A DNA stretch of 64,000 nucleotides from Ischnura elegans (taxonomy: Eukaryota > Arthropoda > Insecta > Odonata > Coenagrionidae), in contig NC_060253.1 of assembly GCF_921293095.1 (NCBI RefSeq), forward strand, positions 82,559,992-82,623,991. The letters are read 5' to 3'. A program made the translations under genes and the position numbers. Numbering within the stretch: position 1 is the first letter of the stretch; each line of letters begins with the position of its first letter. This document shows positions 1 to 11,893 of the stretch, piece after piece. A model generated the notes under the pieces. That model was not told the DNA's origin. It did not search any database and saw nothing but the letters and a program-made list of their open reading frames with translations.

Positions 1-429
1 CATGCGTCTGTCCTATTAGTTTAAACTCCATTAAAGTATCTGGAAGAACAAATTACGTGCTGAAAAAATGCTAACTGAATCACCACATGGGAACGGTGGG
101 TTGGAGTGAGACCATCCACTCCAAGTATGGAGAAAAATTTGCGTCAAAATATGCAATTATGCATCGAAAACAACTTTAACTTCCATCAAAACTGTTTTTT
201 TTTAGGGTTTTTCCAGATTTTCGATTTCAGTCTACATTGTGCCGCAGCTGAGCCCAACGAGATGCCACCAGTAATGGTTTTAGGAAGAAAGGATTTAGGA
301 TTGAAGAATCCCACGCCGCGCCGTCATTTAGGAGACGTGGTATACCATTAACGAAACCATGCTTTGCTGTACCTACGCTTTTCAGGGCGTTGACTGCTAA
401 GTCATCGCTCTCTTGTCCGTTGAATTAGG

Positions 430-1375
430 TCCCTAGTACCTCTGATAGCTGTCCAGTCTTTGATATTTTCTACCCATGAACATTTTCTCCTCCCTCTTGT
501 GCTATTTCTTCAACTCTCCCGTCCAAGATCAGACTCAGGATTTCGTACTTTTTCCTTCTCAGAATGTGGCCAAGATAAGGGATTTTCCTCTTCTCAATTA
601 CTTCCTTGGTTAGCAATCGAAGCCTGCTCTTCGCAGAACCTCAAACTTTCAAGTTCAAAACTCACTTCATCCATGAAATTTTGAGAAGCCGTCATATGAA
701 CTACAGTTTCGATTGCTTCCAGTCTTACAATGACGTCTTCTTAATCGTCCAAGGTTTCACTCCATAGAATAAGACGGGTATTTCGTAGCACTGCACCACT
801 TTTATTCTGGGATTCAAGGGAGTGGATCAATGTATTATTTAGCTGACGGAAGTTTGTAATTAGCTATGCCCACATCGAATTTTAATTTCTTTATCACAAT
901 CAAGTCATGAATTAATCACTGAGATAAGGTACCTTCTGAAACGTTTTTCAATTTCACTCCGATCAATATGGAGGCTCTCATTCTGATTCGGTGGCCTGCT
1001 TTCACGTATCAATTTTGTTTTCGCAATGTTGATACCGATTCCAAATGTAAGCCCTGCTCTATGAATACGGTCTAAGATTTCCTGGAAGTCGTACAAGCTT
1101 GGGAAAATGTTGATTTCTTTGGAATTTCGATTTCAGCCTGTCTGTTGAGATCTCACCTCAGTTGTACATACGATTATACAGTGTTATCAAATATCTCGCA
1201 TTGATTCCCTTGATAATCTCTGCAGGTAAATTGTCATCCCCAACTGCTTAACCATTCTTGGCATTCTTCAGAGCATATTCTATTTCGGACATTAGAATAT
1301 CAGGACCCTGAGCTTCTACACTATCCACCGTGTCGTTATTCCTCTGGTCCTGAAAAATCTTCTGGATGTACTCAC
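430..1375 (-). pseudogene. LINE reverse transcriptase fragment (RTE/Jockey-like), broken
   Basis: Read on the reverse strand, this stretch encodes recognisable pieces of a non-LTR retrotransposon reverse transcriptase in several frames. About 1290-1210 gives an N-terminal RT block (ALKNAKNG-stop-AVGDDNLPAEI), matching the usual 'lkngKApGeDgipaEl' motif. About 1096-905 gives the thumb side (LDRIHRAGLTFGIGINIAKTK). About 800-480 gives the C-terminal region (VLFYGVKPWTIKK, then IPYLGHILRRKKYEI). The palm between the first two blocks, which would hold the catalytic FADD motif, is missing, so there is an internal deletion near 1100-1190. Frame changes and stops show a dead copy. Family assignment within the LINEs is inferred from motif style only. 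Confidence 0.75.
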
Positions 1376-1584
1376 TTCAAAGTTTCTACAGAAATGAAAT
1401 AACGTTTTATAATTAAGAATATTCCACAGGTTTTTCTATAGATTAAAATTCCAGCAGCATGCCAACAAAATGTTTACATTATCTAATGAAATTTATGGTT
1501 TTCCGATGCTTGCGAATTGATAAAAAAAATAACCAATGTAAGGCACCCACATACCAGCCAAGCACCCCTACCTACTACCGAAAC

Positions 1585-1660
1585 TGTTTCCGGGCAAGGT
1601 GTCTGAGTGACTCAGAGACTAAAAGGTCCGTGGTTCAATTTCGGGTGATGAGTAATTTTT
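1585..1660 (+). repeat. Possible tRNA-like SINE head
   Basis: A short block contains a B-box-like sequence (GGTTCAATTTC near 1632-1642) preceded by an anticodon-arm-like stretch. No good A box or acceptor stem is visible, so it is not a functional tRNA. It may be a decayed SINE head. Confidence 0.25.
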
Positions 1661-1894
1661 AATTTGGAAATCAATGCAAATTTTAGGACTGGGTTTCGTT
1701 CAGTTGACCATTTCATGTCATGAAAGTATTTAAATTTGCTCAGGCGTTGTTACAAGCAGTACTTGACGTTATTTTCCACCTACCAGTCGCGTGTTTCGAA
1801 AAGAGTTTGACGGGAAGCAATGGATGCGAGAATGTTTAGATTTGGTTGTCGACGGCATTGGTGGGGGGAATGGAAGAGGTATGAAAAATTATAT

Positions 1895-2551
1895 TTCGTG
1901 TCTGTGATCACTTTTATAGCTTTTTATATCTAAACATAGTATGGACGTTTAATAGTTAAGTAAGGTAGTAAAGGATAGTTTTTAAAAAGTGAATCGCGTG
2001 ACTTGTGTATACGTTGGTCGTTAATTATACATTTTCAAAATTGGTTATTTTCATCACCTCTGTAGTGAGTGTGCGTTTTATTCGATATTTTTCCCTATAC
2101 TCACTCTCCAGTGACAAATGCTCATTTATTAAAAAGATCAATATTAATTAAATTCTTAAACTTAGTTTTTTATTCAAGTGTATTTTAATTTTTCTAGCTA
2201 TTGCAATTTTTTGCTACGTGTTTCCATTTGGGAATATGCTTAGGGATGGCGACTTACAAAAAATATTGGGGGGCCCAAACCGGGGATCTTGCCCCGGGAC
2301 ATTTTATAAGTAGCTAGTTTTAAGTTTTTTAAGCATTTTAGAAGAGTAACACGATCAAAATTAGAACCCTGATAACTCTAATCTCGATATCTGGGCATTC
2401 CGGGGAAAATCGAAAAGCCTGACTGATTTTTTCTTCACACCCATAACGAATTTTAGTGGGGGCTTGGACCCCCTCAGGCTCCATGGAGTCGGCGCCACTG
2501 AACATGCTTGAAGAAGCATTTTAATAGTTTTCTTCGGGTTTTCTTTCATAA
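1895..2551 (+). repeat. Unknown ~400-bp repeat, copy 1, split by a hAT-type insertion
   Basis: The sequence matches, in inverted orientation, the stretch at 52142-52510. Shared landmarks are the ACTCACTCTCCAGTGACAAATGC block near 2099-2121 (inverse at 52305-52330), the GTAGTGAGTGTGCG block, and the TTCGGGTTTTCTTTCATAAT block after 2531. The only large difference is the 260-bp insertion at 2241-2500, so the 52-kb copy serves as an empty-site reference. The repeat contains a palindromic CCCAAATGGG-type motif. No coding content is seen and the class is unknown. Confidence 0.65.
2241..2500. mobile_element. hAT-type non-autonomous element (MITE), 260 bp
   Basis: The right end, read inward on the reverse strand, is CAGTGGCGCCGACTCC and the left end is TAGGGATGGCGACTTA. 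They match at about 10 of 16 positions and have the CAG-type start expected for hAT elements. The flanks are AATATGCT (2233-2240) and AACATGCT (2501-2508), an 8-bp target duplication with one difference. The related repeat at 52142-52510 carries a single uninterrupted AAGCATGTTCCC at the corresponding place, supporting insertion. There is no transposase; it must have been mobilised in trans. Confidence 0.7.
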
Positions 2552-2559
2552 TATCTCTA

Positions 2560-3322
2560 AATTATTTGTAAAATATATAGAACATGCAAAAAGATAATAA
2601 AAATCAGTTGATAAGATAGTTTGCTCTTTAAAGGGTTAAGCTACAATGCCAGTCAAGCGAACTCCTTCTAAGTCATTGCAGTCCCTCAAAGATTGCGAAA
2701 AACCGACATTCTATCTCTTCTACTGGCTATCTCTCATTTTATTTTTATGATCTGATCTTCCATGGTATGTTGGCTTTAGTAAGATATAGTTAAATTCGTC
2801 GGAAAATAAACTGCTCTTGAATTTACAAAATAGGCTCGGCCTAGTTTTCAATCTACGGTCTATGAAACCTGCGCAGCGTTGGCAGCGCATAAGTTTAGCT
2901 TGGGCAGATTAATCCCTAATCAGTATATAATTCAAATTTCGTGGTAAAATATTCTTTAAAATTTGAGCATAGTAAGTATTACGCAAAGGAAACTGCATAT
3001 TAGGTTATTTGCGATTAATTTTTAAATAATGCAATTATCTCCTGAAGTATCTAGCCCATTTTGGCTTCTTTTGCATCGTTGAATTAGAAATTCAAAATAT
3101 ACCCCATAATACAATAAACGGCCATGACCTCTTCGGACCCAAGGTCCATCCATCTCCACCGTTATCCATACTGTTATAACCTTCAAGTGTGAATTATTGT
3201 CGTTTTAACCTGCCTCTGCACCTCTTTGTACCTTACAGTATTGTAGTACACGATTCTGCCACCAAATGCCACATTTTTTTGTTTTCCTTGAGTAAAACGT
3301 GATTGATGACAAGATGAGAGTG
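2560..3322. other. No gene seen (AT-rich)
   Basis: This is AT-rich single-copy-looking sequence with no coding frame worth defending. A CCCTTTAAAG-type block near 2625-2640 resembles the ends of TTAA-target elements, but no partner end was found. Confidence 0.5.
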
Positions 3323-3324
3323 CG

Positions 3325-3620
3325 TGGTGATGTAGTTGGGAAAAAATTTAGGCGGTAATCACCAAAAGTTGCCAACAGCTGAGCATGTCATCCAGCCGCG
3401 ATTGAAATGTCTAACTCAAACATTTATATTAGTTCGAAGTTGTTCCCCGAGATAACTCTGAACAAGTAAATAATCATTTCCAATTTTTCTCTCTGAAATC
3501 CATTGAAAAATTTACCGTAGGGCAATTTTTTACAGATTTAAAAAAAGGTAGTTTAACCGGTACGCTCATAACGAGTTTGGATTTTAAGGGGTACGCCGTA
3601 CCCGCCCATCTACATCACTG
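3325..3620. mobile_element. Probable hAT-type MITE, ~296 bp
   Basis: The left end contains GGTGATGTAGTTGGG and the right end, on the reverse strand, reads CAGTGATGTAGATGGG, giving a terminal inverted repeat of about 14 bp. The 8-bp flanks (AGAGTGCG and AATGTCCG) match at only 5 of 8 positions, so the target duplication is weak and the exact left boundary is uncertain. The interior is non-coding. Confidence 0.4.
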
Positions 3621-5220
3621 AATGTCCGTCGTCAAACATTTTCATAAATGTATTCAGTTGTTCAAAAGTGATCAATAATATTTACAAATATTATCAATTG
3701 AAAATAATGAGTGGTAATAAATTATTTTTAGTGAGAATAATTTTTCTGTATTATCGTATTGCATATAAATACTATCGTGAAATCTCAAGGCGCGCACATG
3801 TGGACCATACTGTAAAATATAAACCATGAACTAACTCAAATAGACCCTCGGGACGAGCAAAAGAACCGGAACGTCTCTAAATACAGCCAAAGCAATTATA
3901 CACCGAAAACGAACTATACTTACAGAACATCAAAACATATTGCCAAGCACTGCGTTGTTTTCAAGGATTGTTGTCTTGGGTTTGTTATCAAGCTGGATGG
4001 AAATTAATTAGCACCTTGAACCTAAAAAGCAAATGTATACTCCGTTGTAAGATTCAAAAACTAAACCTGATATTAAAAAAATAAACAACCAACAATGCAC
4101 AAGGTAGCTCAGAGAATTAAACATTGAAATTGCATACACAATTGTAAATACCAACAAGGATATACATAAAATGTAATGTTTCTTTCATTTTTTAAATTTT
4201 ATTTCTTTCACTTTCATGTCACATTTTATTCCCATTATTAGTTATTACTTTCAATTGAGATAAGTTGTAAATAAGAGAAACAGAATTTTTTTTAGAATAA
4301 GTCATATTCGATTTCTTCTCTTGCTGGATGTTATTTCTAAGCCACTCCTATATTAATTAAAGTTCTATCCCCATAATTTCGCATGTGCTGAACCAATATC
4401 ACTTACGTTCAGCGTTAAAAGAAAAGCAAGTAATTAAAATAAAAAAAAGCAATGAAAAAATTCCTCTCAGTGCCCTACATGAAAATTTATCAAATATCTA
4501 CTCGTATTACTATGTAAACCTTCCACGCAAAACAAGTCCTCAAAAAGCTATCTTGGAATGATCATAAGTGAGCTAGAGAGGGTACTTCGGTGGCGAACAA
4601 ATTGGTTAATCTTATACGAGATTTGGTAAGTCGATAAACTTGATTACGTAATCCATCCTTAAACATTCACGAGCGTTACTTCGTTAAAATTCAGCAGACG
4701 CAACGTGACCTAGGAATAATAGCGGAAGCTTAATATTCGGTGATAGCCGACGTGGCGCCACTCTATTTGTAGAGAAACGTAGCTAATCCGTTGTACATAT
4801 TTGACACTCCAAAGAAGCTTGGAGTTACCCTCTGCATAGCATGTGCCGTACTTAGGTCGGAGAATAAACCTCGCGTGCAATGTTACGAAGTCATTATTAC
4901 TCCCATCATCTTGGCGAAATATCACAAGTTTAGGCAGAAACTCTAACCCTTAATTGGCCAATGTATTTCGAGCCATACTTCATTCAACCTGTTTAGCATA
5001 AAAGATGTCCGCATATTATTTTGCACTTCGGGCGAATAGTCTAGGAAGAAACAGTTGTAATAAAGTCAGAGTAAACTACCGCCATCTCTAAGAGTTTTCC
5101 CGAACTACGTTTATGCTTCATGAATTTCAACATGACAGCGAGCACATTTGTGATCATTCAGAACATCTACGTCAATGGTGGGTTTCATAGGAAAAATTAG
5201 CTGGGAACCTGGTGAACACA
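3621..5220. other. No gene seen
   Basis: AT-rich sequence without a supported coding frame, RNA gene or element boundary. The open frames here are short and have no recognisable motifs. Confidence 0.5.
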
Positions 5221-5221
5221 A

Positions 5222-5440
5222 CGCGAAAATGAGCGTGAAACTTTGGAACGCGCAGTATCGTTGTCATTTTTTCATGCGCTTTGCATCTGTGTTTTGCTGT
5301 TTCTAACCGTAAATCGTGGACTGAGACACCTCGGAATAAAAATGATGATGATGTGGAGTGAAAATAAAAATGAGACGATGATAAGATGTGGAATTGAGAA
5401 GTAAACCCTGGAAAAGACATCGATGTGGTTAAGAAACATC
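5222..5440 (+). repeat. Diverged unknown repeat, copy 1 (pair with 8900-9108)
   Basis: Copies 1 and 2 share AACTTTGGAACGCG near 5240 and 8928, the GCGCTTT block that follows, the 'gagacac..cgaaataaaaatga' region, and the ending GAAAAGACATCGATGTGG versus GAAAAGAAATGGATGTGG. They run in the same orientation with an overall spacing of about 3.7 kb. They are non-coding and the class is unknown; a dispersed repeat is more likely than a local duplication. Confidence 0.6.
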
Positions 5441-5459
5441 TGCTATCGGCGGAAGAAAG

Positions 5460-6380
5460 TTATAACGCTGCAATGCACACTAACAAAATGGCGATTATCG
5501 TCTTTTTGGTTCAATTTAATTAAGGGGAGCAATATCAAAATTTCATGAGAAGTTCGGAAATATTTTTCCATAGAGCATGCGTAGCTTCGATATTTATGTA
5601 CTTTAATTTTACTCATAAATTTTATTTATACACTTTTATCACACCAAAAATCACAGGATGGGTAAAATTTAATTTTAGAAAGCTATTTGTCATTCCAAGG
5701 TGTGGTTTTCTTTATAAAAAAACAATGTAGCGCACTAATCAAACGTTTTGCCCGTGACAAGGTAAAGAAGACGAAAGTTTCGTCGTTCTCATAGTTTTTC
5801 GCGTTTTCTTCTTCACTCTTTCGACCATATAAGCTAAACATTTACGTTTAAACACTGTTTAATGGTTGATTGTTGTAGTCGAATAAACAATGAGTATAAC
5901 GATATTTTACGCGACCTTATGGAGCTTCGGCGGAATTACATACAAAGGCTTAAAGTTCAGCGCTCTATTTTTTTGTTGTCTGTTTTAAGTAGTTCTGCGG
6001 AAGATGTATAGGTGGCGTCTAGCCCAGGCTAATATAGTCTATGAACGCCACAAATATGTTAAGCAAAACTTTCCGTTAATACCAATTTAAACTATTTTTT
6101 CTATAACCCCTACGAAGGAAGTCTGTTTTTGGCGTGGGTGGGAGTTCTCTTCCCTCTGCGGCTCCTTTTTTTACGTCATTCCACGTGTGCTCCTCTTTTT
6201 ATAGCACTCCTCTCCCTCCACTAGCCTCCCCACTTCCCTTAAACCCCCAAAGGACCAAGAGGAAGGGGTTGGATGCACTACGAGGCCTTCTCCCTTGAGG
6301 AATTCGCGTAATGACGGGAGGTAATTGGAGACAGAGCCGGTGGGTGGGTGGCACTCGACCTAAACCATCCTTAAATCTTC
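5460..6380. other. No gene seen
   Basis: No supported gene. From about 6120 the sequence becomes more GC-rich, without a recognisable product in any frame. Confidence 0.45.
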
Positions 6381-6409
6381 GCCCGGTCGTCGACGTTACT
6401 CTAAGCCGC

Positions 6410-7030
6410 GATAACGAATGAATGAGTGTACCATTCATGGATGATTCGTTCATAATCGAATCATTCAAAATGAACGATTCATTGGAGTGAACCGTTTGAA
6501 TTAAATAATGATTCTCTGGTGAAAGCGTTCAAAATGATCGAAATCCTTGGAGATGGACGAAATAGCTCATGATGAACGATGAATCCGTATGCAATTGAGT
6601 TGGTTGTGGTTGGATGCGTTGTTAGAGAATAAGAATGATGCATGTGCTTGCAGAATCTGCCAACTTCAATCGTTCTTTATGAACGATTTGCGTTCAGAGG
6701 ATTCGCATTGTAGCCGATTTGGATCGTGCAAAAATCGTGAAAAGAAAATTAGTTGGGGAACCATACATTTGTCTCCGTTTACCATCTTTGAAAGGCGTGT
6801 TGGATGTTGGTAATGCACGTTGTCTTCGGAAAGGAATCAATATTTACCCCCGTGAACACATTTTGACTTAATTTGGTATATATTCGACGTAGATTGAAAT
6901 AAAATATACTGATTTCCTTGAACCTTGATCCATAATGAAATGAAAAATACGCATATGTAAATGATTAGTAATTTTATACGATCCAATGAATCGTATATTT
7001 CAATGTTTTCGTTCACTATGAACGATTTTC
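6410..7030. repeat. Cluster of AACGATTCATT-type motifs
   Basis: Short motifs of the form GAACGATTC or its complement recur near 6430-6490, 6575, 6680 and 6980-7025. They sit in both orientations, as in the sub-terminal regions of some DNA transposons. No element boundary could be fixed and no protein is encoded. Confidence 0.35.
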
Positions 7031-7090
7031 GGAATCAAATTATTGTCATGAATCAAATCAAAAGAAACACTCACACGGGAAAATAAAACT

Positions 7091-7124
7091 GGGAGCTTTC
7101 GAAGTTGTGACTTCTTCCTCAGCC
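7091..7124 (-). ncRNA. Hammerhead-ribozyme-like core (left arm)
   Basis: This is the reverse-strand twin of the core at 7161-7194. It keeps the same CTGAGGA, stem II and GAAAG-CTC elements, but the stem II loop differs (CACA against CAAT). Conservation of the core with a changed loop fits selection on, or common descent of, the ribozyme fold. Confidence 0.5.
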
Positions 7125-7160
7125 TGAGCCACCAAATGGGCAAATTCCCATTCTGGCTCA

Positions 7161-7194
7161 GGCTGAGGAAGAAGTCAATACTTCGAAAGCTCCC
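7161..7194 (+). ncRNA. Hammerhead-ribozyme-like core (right arm)
   Basis: The order is CUGANGA (CTGAGGA), stem II GAAGT-loop-ACTTC, GAAA, then a two-base stem III (AG/CU) without a loop and the cleavage triplet CTC. A very short stem I (GG/CC) closes it. A two-base, loopless stem III is expected to work poorly as a monomer and better as a dimer. Activity is untested. Confidence 0.5.
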
Positions 7195-7229
7195 AGTTTT
7201 ATTTTCCCATGTGAGTGTTTCTTTTTGTG

Positions 7230-8000
7230 CTTCTATGTTTAGTGATATTGACTTGAGCCATTTATGTATATATACGTGGAAATAATGCTGGATTAAGTTA
7301 GTGTAGCAACTCTTATCCATTCATTATAACCGGTAGTCATGATTGTCTATTGATATTAATCAAAAACACAAGACAAAATGGCGGACCCTGGCTTTCGTCG
7401 AAGATTTATGTTTATGTTGTGATAAAAATAATGTCTTTTAACTGCTTCAAGATATGTTCATCAAAATAACAGCAAATCCTATTCAGTAGGAATCCGAAGA
7501 GATCATCTGCAACTATCCGCGACCCAAACAAATTAAATTGGTTTTTGTTCGTGTGGCCTAAGCCTTCAGCAAAGAAATGAGGGGCACACATTTTAGGGAA
7601 CACTTACTAAGTTAATTTTGCTTTAGCCTGACTTCAGGCATGGGAATGAGATTTAAGAGGCGTTGCGTGAAATGTTGGACAGAGCTTTGCCGGAGAGAGT
7701 AATATGTCTCTGTCAGCCATCCAATTCTCACTCTATTATTTTTATTTAGTCCGCGGATGTTCCCTAGCAACGCGGAATGTGATTGCGCGACATAGATTGC
7801 AAGGCGCTACGTTGTTATGGGCTTTGTAACAAAATTTTAAAACTCTTATGGCGTCCTAATTCATTAATACATGGTTTGGTTTATATCTTTTTTGTTTTAT
7901 TAATTAATAGTTTTATCGTGTTGCATTTTTAATGGTCGTTTGGAATTGTTGCTATAAATTTGTTATGTTTAAAATAAATAAACATGGATTCGGATGAAAA
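7230..8000. other. No gene seen
   Basis: No coding or RNA gene supported. AT content rises sharply after 7850. Confidence 0.45.
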
Positions 8001-8001
8001 C

Positions 8002-8260
8002 GACAATAGAGTGGTAGTAACGCTTGACTATTGATCGAGGGGTCACGGGTTCAAATCCCGGGTGAATTCTTCGGAAACCTCAAATTGAAAACCCTCGAAT
8101 AATAAGATTGCCCAGGGAAAACAACTGGACCGCCTATGTATCGCTACTATCCCAGAGAAAAGATCTGTCTCGCCCACGCTGAATGTGTGAACTTAATACA
8201 CCTATTGTCTAGTCCGGTATGAGCACTACCACCCACACCTACCTAACCAACGTTCAGGTT
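8002..8260 (+). mobile_element. tRNA-derived SINE
   Basis: A tRNA-like head carries a perfect B box (GGTTCAAATCC, 8048-8058) inside a T-arm (GGGTTCAAATCCC), with an imperfect A box (TGGTAGTAACG) about 30 bases earlier. That spacing suits an RNA polymerase III internal promoter. A roughly 190-base unrelated body follows, ending near CACCTACCTAACCAACG. A true tRNA is unlikely because no acceptor stem pairs around the head. Confidence 0.55.
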
Positions 8261-8507
8261 CAATCACTGAATGAGTGAAAATTTTTATAGGATATCAGTA
8301 AATTGCTATTAATAGAACTTAATTATTGATCAAGAAATACTTTATATACAAGACCGGACGAGTGGCAGTGATGTGACGGATGATACGTTTTCAGTTCAAT
8401 TCCATAAATGTAACAAGGTGAACATTTTTGAGCAACAGTCGATGAGATACTATAAGAAGAGAAAGTCTCACTTGGAGACACGAATGTAAATAGTCTAGGG
8501 CGGATCT

Positions 8508-8900
8508 AAGATTTCTTTTTGGGGGGCACAAGTGTCAGACAGGCAAACGATCGTCTTATATTTGCGATTATAAACAACATATAACTATTGATGTACGAAA
8601 TATGCCCTTTATTTTAATGTGAAAGTTATAAATATAAAAATATTAGTAAGATCAATATATATATAATAAGGACAGTTTTATTTTTGCTTCATACTCAAGG
8701 TAGATATCCAGTATTTCATAAATTTTTATTTTTACCCATTGTCTTGATTGATGTGCGTTGAAACCAGTCCATTCATGAGATCTTATATCATTCTACTGCG
8801 AATATTTTTTTGATCGGCGTAAGGTGGAGAAAGATTGCAGAGCTCACGGTTGAGCTGCTTGCACGATGGCCCATGGCGACATTGTCGGTTTGGTTGATTT
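8508..8900. other. No gene seen; possible hAT-like terminus near 8508
   Basis: A G-rich block (GGGCGGATCTAAG followed by a run of G) resembles the interior edge of hAT-type MITEs in this window, but no matching opposite end was found. Confidence 0.25.
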
Positions 8901-9108
8901 TGCAGTAACATGAAAATTGGCGTGGAACTTTGGAACGCGAAGTGTCATATTCACTGTTTTTCGTGCGCTTTTTCAACCATGTATTGTTAGTTATAACTTT
9001 CAATCGTTGGAGAATGTGAATAAGACACATCAGAATGAAAAATAACGTCTATTTAATATGGATTTGAGAATTGAAGTCCGGAAAAGAAATGGATGTGGCT
9101 AATAAGCA
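8900..9108 (+). repeat. Diverged unknown repeat, copy 2 (pair with 5222-5440)
   Basis: Direct-orientation partner of 5222-5440, sharing AACTTTGGAACGCG and the GGATGTGGCTAA-type end. Many substitutions and small gaps indicate an old pair. Confidence 0.6.
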
Positions 9109-9109
9109 A

Positions 9110-11799
9110 CGCAACTCAATTTCAATACCTTGTTTGCGTCATTTTATTGTAGATGAAAAATTGTTGATTTTAAAATACGTCTTTCTGACGAAAAGATGAA
9201 ATGTCATAATATGATGTCATAAGATACGTGGTCAAAATTAAACACAGGCGCTTGTACCTGATACTTATTGAGTTATTAGCAAATAAATGCCTCAAATGAA
9301 GTCAACATGTTAATCGCATTAAAATGGCGCCGCTTTCTCAGTAATGGGTTTGAAAAGGTTCGAATTTCAATGTAAGCATACTCCTTTGCCCGCTCTGTGT
9401 GTGACTTAAATTTTATTTTCAACATTTCATTTGAGGGTATCCTCTATCAAAGAAAAAAGATTTGTTCAACACAATCGTCATCAAGTCTTTCGATTTGAGC
9501 CGCGCAGTTACGACATAGCCTTCATAAGCATGGAATGATTGGATGAGTAAAATTGATGGCTGAGGAAATCCACCTGCTCTAAAGGAAGACGCAAACAGGG
9601 TGCGTTCAGGTTTCAGTTCATATCGAAGTCCTGAAACTCGGGAGCCTCGCGTTCGGTAGAAATTAGCTGTCAATAAGTTTCATTAGAAGATGAATCGATG
9701 GATGCCATGCAGGATATCATTTTGATCCAAACACTCCCTCTCTGGAACTGACTAACGAGTTGAAACTGGGTGAATGCCGTGCTCTAATGACGTCTATATC
9801 GTTCGTTCTGCTCGCGTACTTGTGGAGACTTCAGCATCACCTACATAATACTCCGGAAGTCACCTCAATTAGGCGTGCGGCAGGGGGACTGAGTACACAG
9901 CCGTTAGCGAATGGAAAGAAAATGCTCCATCGAAATCCCGCCTAGCATTTATCTAAGTCCTTTATTGCTCGGGGGAAAAATGAATTCCTATGCCTATCAG
10001 TTCGGGAAAATATCTCTAGTTTACGTCAAAATATTTATCTTTTCTGGGGCACCTGGAAATACAGTGGAGTTCTGTTATGATGCTCTCCGTGTCGATCTGA
10101 AAGATCTATTCTCAATTCCTCAGTCGTTCTGAGCCTAGCGCGCAGCCGCTTTTTGTACGTCCGTAGAAGTTTTTGACGAATCGTGCAGCTTTCCTTTGCA
10201 TTTTATTTGCACGAAAGGGGAGGATTAGGACAAAGTTCGCGGATAAAGTTTTTTCTAAATGTGATCCTCTCTGTATATTCGAGGTGTGGCGGAACGAGTG
10301 CGAAATACCAACTCTCTTTTAGTTCTTCATCTGAAAATCTTCCCGCAACACTTTTGGCGAATCCTAGCTTCTTCAGGCCTCTGCCACAAATGTTTCTTGC
10401 ATGTGTTTGAGCATAGTCTAAGGAATCATAATTCATGATTCTTCAGACTATTCATTACTATAATTATGAGGAATTTTACATTTGCTTATAACAATAGCTC
10501 CTGCTACAGCAACTGCTTAAAGCTATGTTTAAAAAACTATGTTTGGCGAGGTCTTCATAATATTATATGTTACAGGATCACTAGCGGAAAATTGTTTACC
10601 GCATCCGATGTTATGTCACCTTATAAAGGCGACGGGGTAAGTAAATGAAAATATGCGACAAAATAAACAAATTTATATAATTATATCGTAATTTTGTAAA
10701 ATATTAAAACACGATTGAATGAGTACTTGGGAAAAATGTCGGTCGCAGTATCACAAATTTTTCATCAGTATTGTGCTCTGAACCACTGGCGTCACCCGGG
10801 TCATGAGTCGCGCTGCGCATGCGTAATAAGGAACAACTAAGCTGAAAGAGAATAATTTCTAAATGTGAAAGTATCGTGACGTAAAGCAGCGTGACGTCAG
10901 TATCCGAGTCGACGTTGTGACCAATTTCGGCAATGGTAAAATGTAGGTCTTCAATGACAAATATTTTAACTTACTTGATCGAGGACAATAAAACTTCAGG
11001 AAAAGCCGCATTTTCATTTGGATCGTATTTGCTATGAGAGTTATAGTCACCTTATAAATTGTATCCGTTTTTAAAGTGTCTTTTAAAAATTGTATATCAA
11101 TGCAATTTATTCCTTTATATGCGGCTCTTTATTGCATTATGGCATATCTTTCTCGTATTGATGACTTGATTCGGAACTTGACTCCAAACTGGTCTAAATT
11201 AAAACTCTAGCTCGTGATGCACTCTCTGCTAGGGAAATTCAATTTTTTTTCGAGATCCAATGGTGAATTTCCGGAATTTCAATTTCAATCCCCTCTTGCT
11301 GCGTTTATGATTCATTATTTTCTCGTTAGAAATCGTCCCCCTCTCTTAGTTCTCAAGTAGGTATCATTGAGGTTAAATATGGACAAAATGATTCGTTGTG
11401 TGAGGAAACCTGCGATGAGACATAAAAGGTGGAATAAATTTAGATAAAGTTATTGTAACTATTACATTTTCTGTTTATTAGTAACCAATGTATTCTTGTA
11501 AATAAAACGTAACATTAAACTAGTACTGTTATATTTGCCTTTAAAATTTCAAGGTGGTTAAGTTTACGTTAGATAAGGGGAAAAACTGAAATTACTATGG
11601 CGTTCTATATAAGCTCCTTTCTGAAACCGTTACCATTCAGTAATGTTCAATGTAAAGTATAAACGTATTTTTGATAGTGTAGAAATTAAATACTAGCCTC
11701 ATATCAGGTATTTAATATGCTAACTTTTTCCATTTCCCATAATGATATTGAACTTTTAGTTTTTTTATGCTATCCACATCCTTTGGGTTCTACGCAGTT
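9110..11799. other. No supported gene; moderately GC-rich patch 9490-10420
   Basis: Open frames of 60-84 codons occur on both strands, overlapping each other, and none has a recognisable domain. A GTAAGT sequence near 10638 could be a splice donor, but no acceptor or reading-frame context supports an exon. I see no element boundary. Confidence 0.4.
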
Positions 11800-11893
11800 G
11801 AACGATCTTTCGTAAGATTTCACTTTTTCCCGGCGTATGATGGCGGTGAATTCTTCTCGGGTTTCCATCCGGGTGAGCTCCATCTCCATCGCT

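Larger units (their letters stand above)
7060..7223. repeat. 164-bp palindrome with paired hammerhead-like cores (Penelope-type terminus)
   Basis: The left arm (7060-7131) and right arm (7154-7223) are almost perfect inverse copies. Even the centre (AATGGG..CCCATT) can pair, so the whole block could form a cruciform or RNA hairpin. Each arm holds a hammerhead-like core. On the + strand CTGAGGA is at 7163-7169, stem II is GAAGT/ACTTC, GAAAG follows, then CTC at 7190-7192. The inverse lies at 7091-7124. Hammerhead ribozymes at the termini of Penelope-like retroelements are established; assigning this block to that class is inference. No Penelope reverse transcriptase is present. Confidence 0.6.

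Noticed and set aside
10466..10648. Possible exon ending near a GTAAGT donor
   Set aside because: Short, AT-rich, no domain, no acceptor or neighbouring exon. GTAAGT occurs by chance at this scale.
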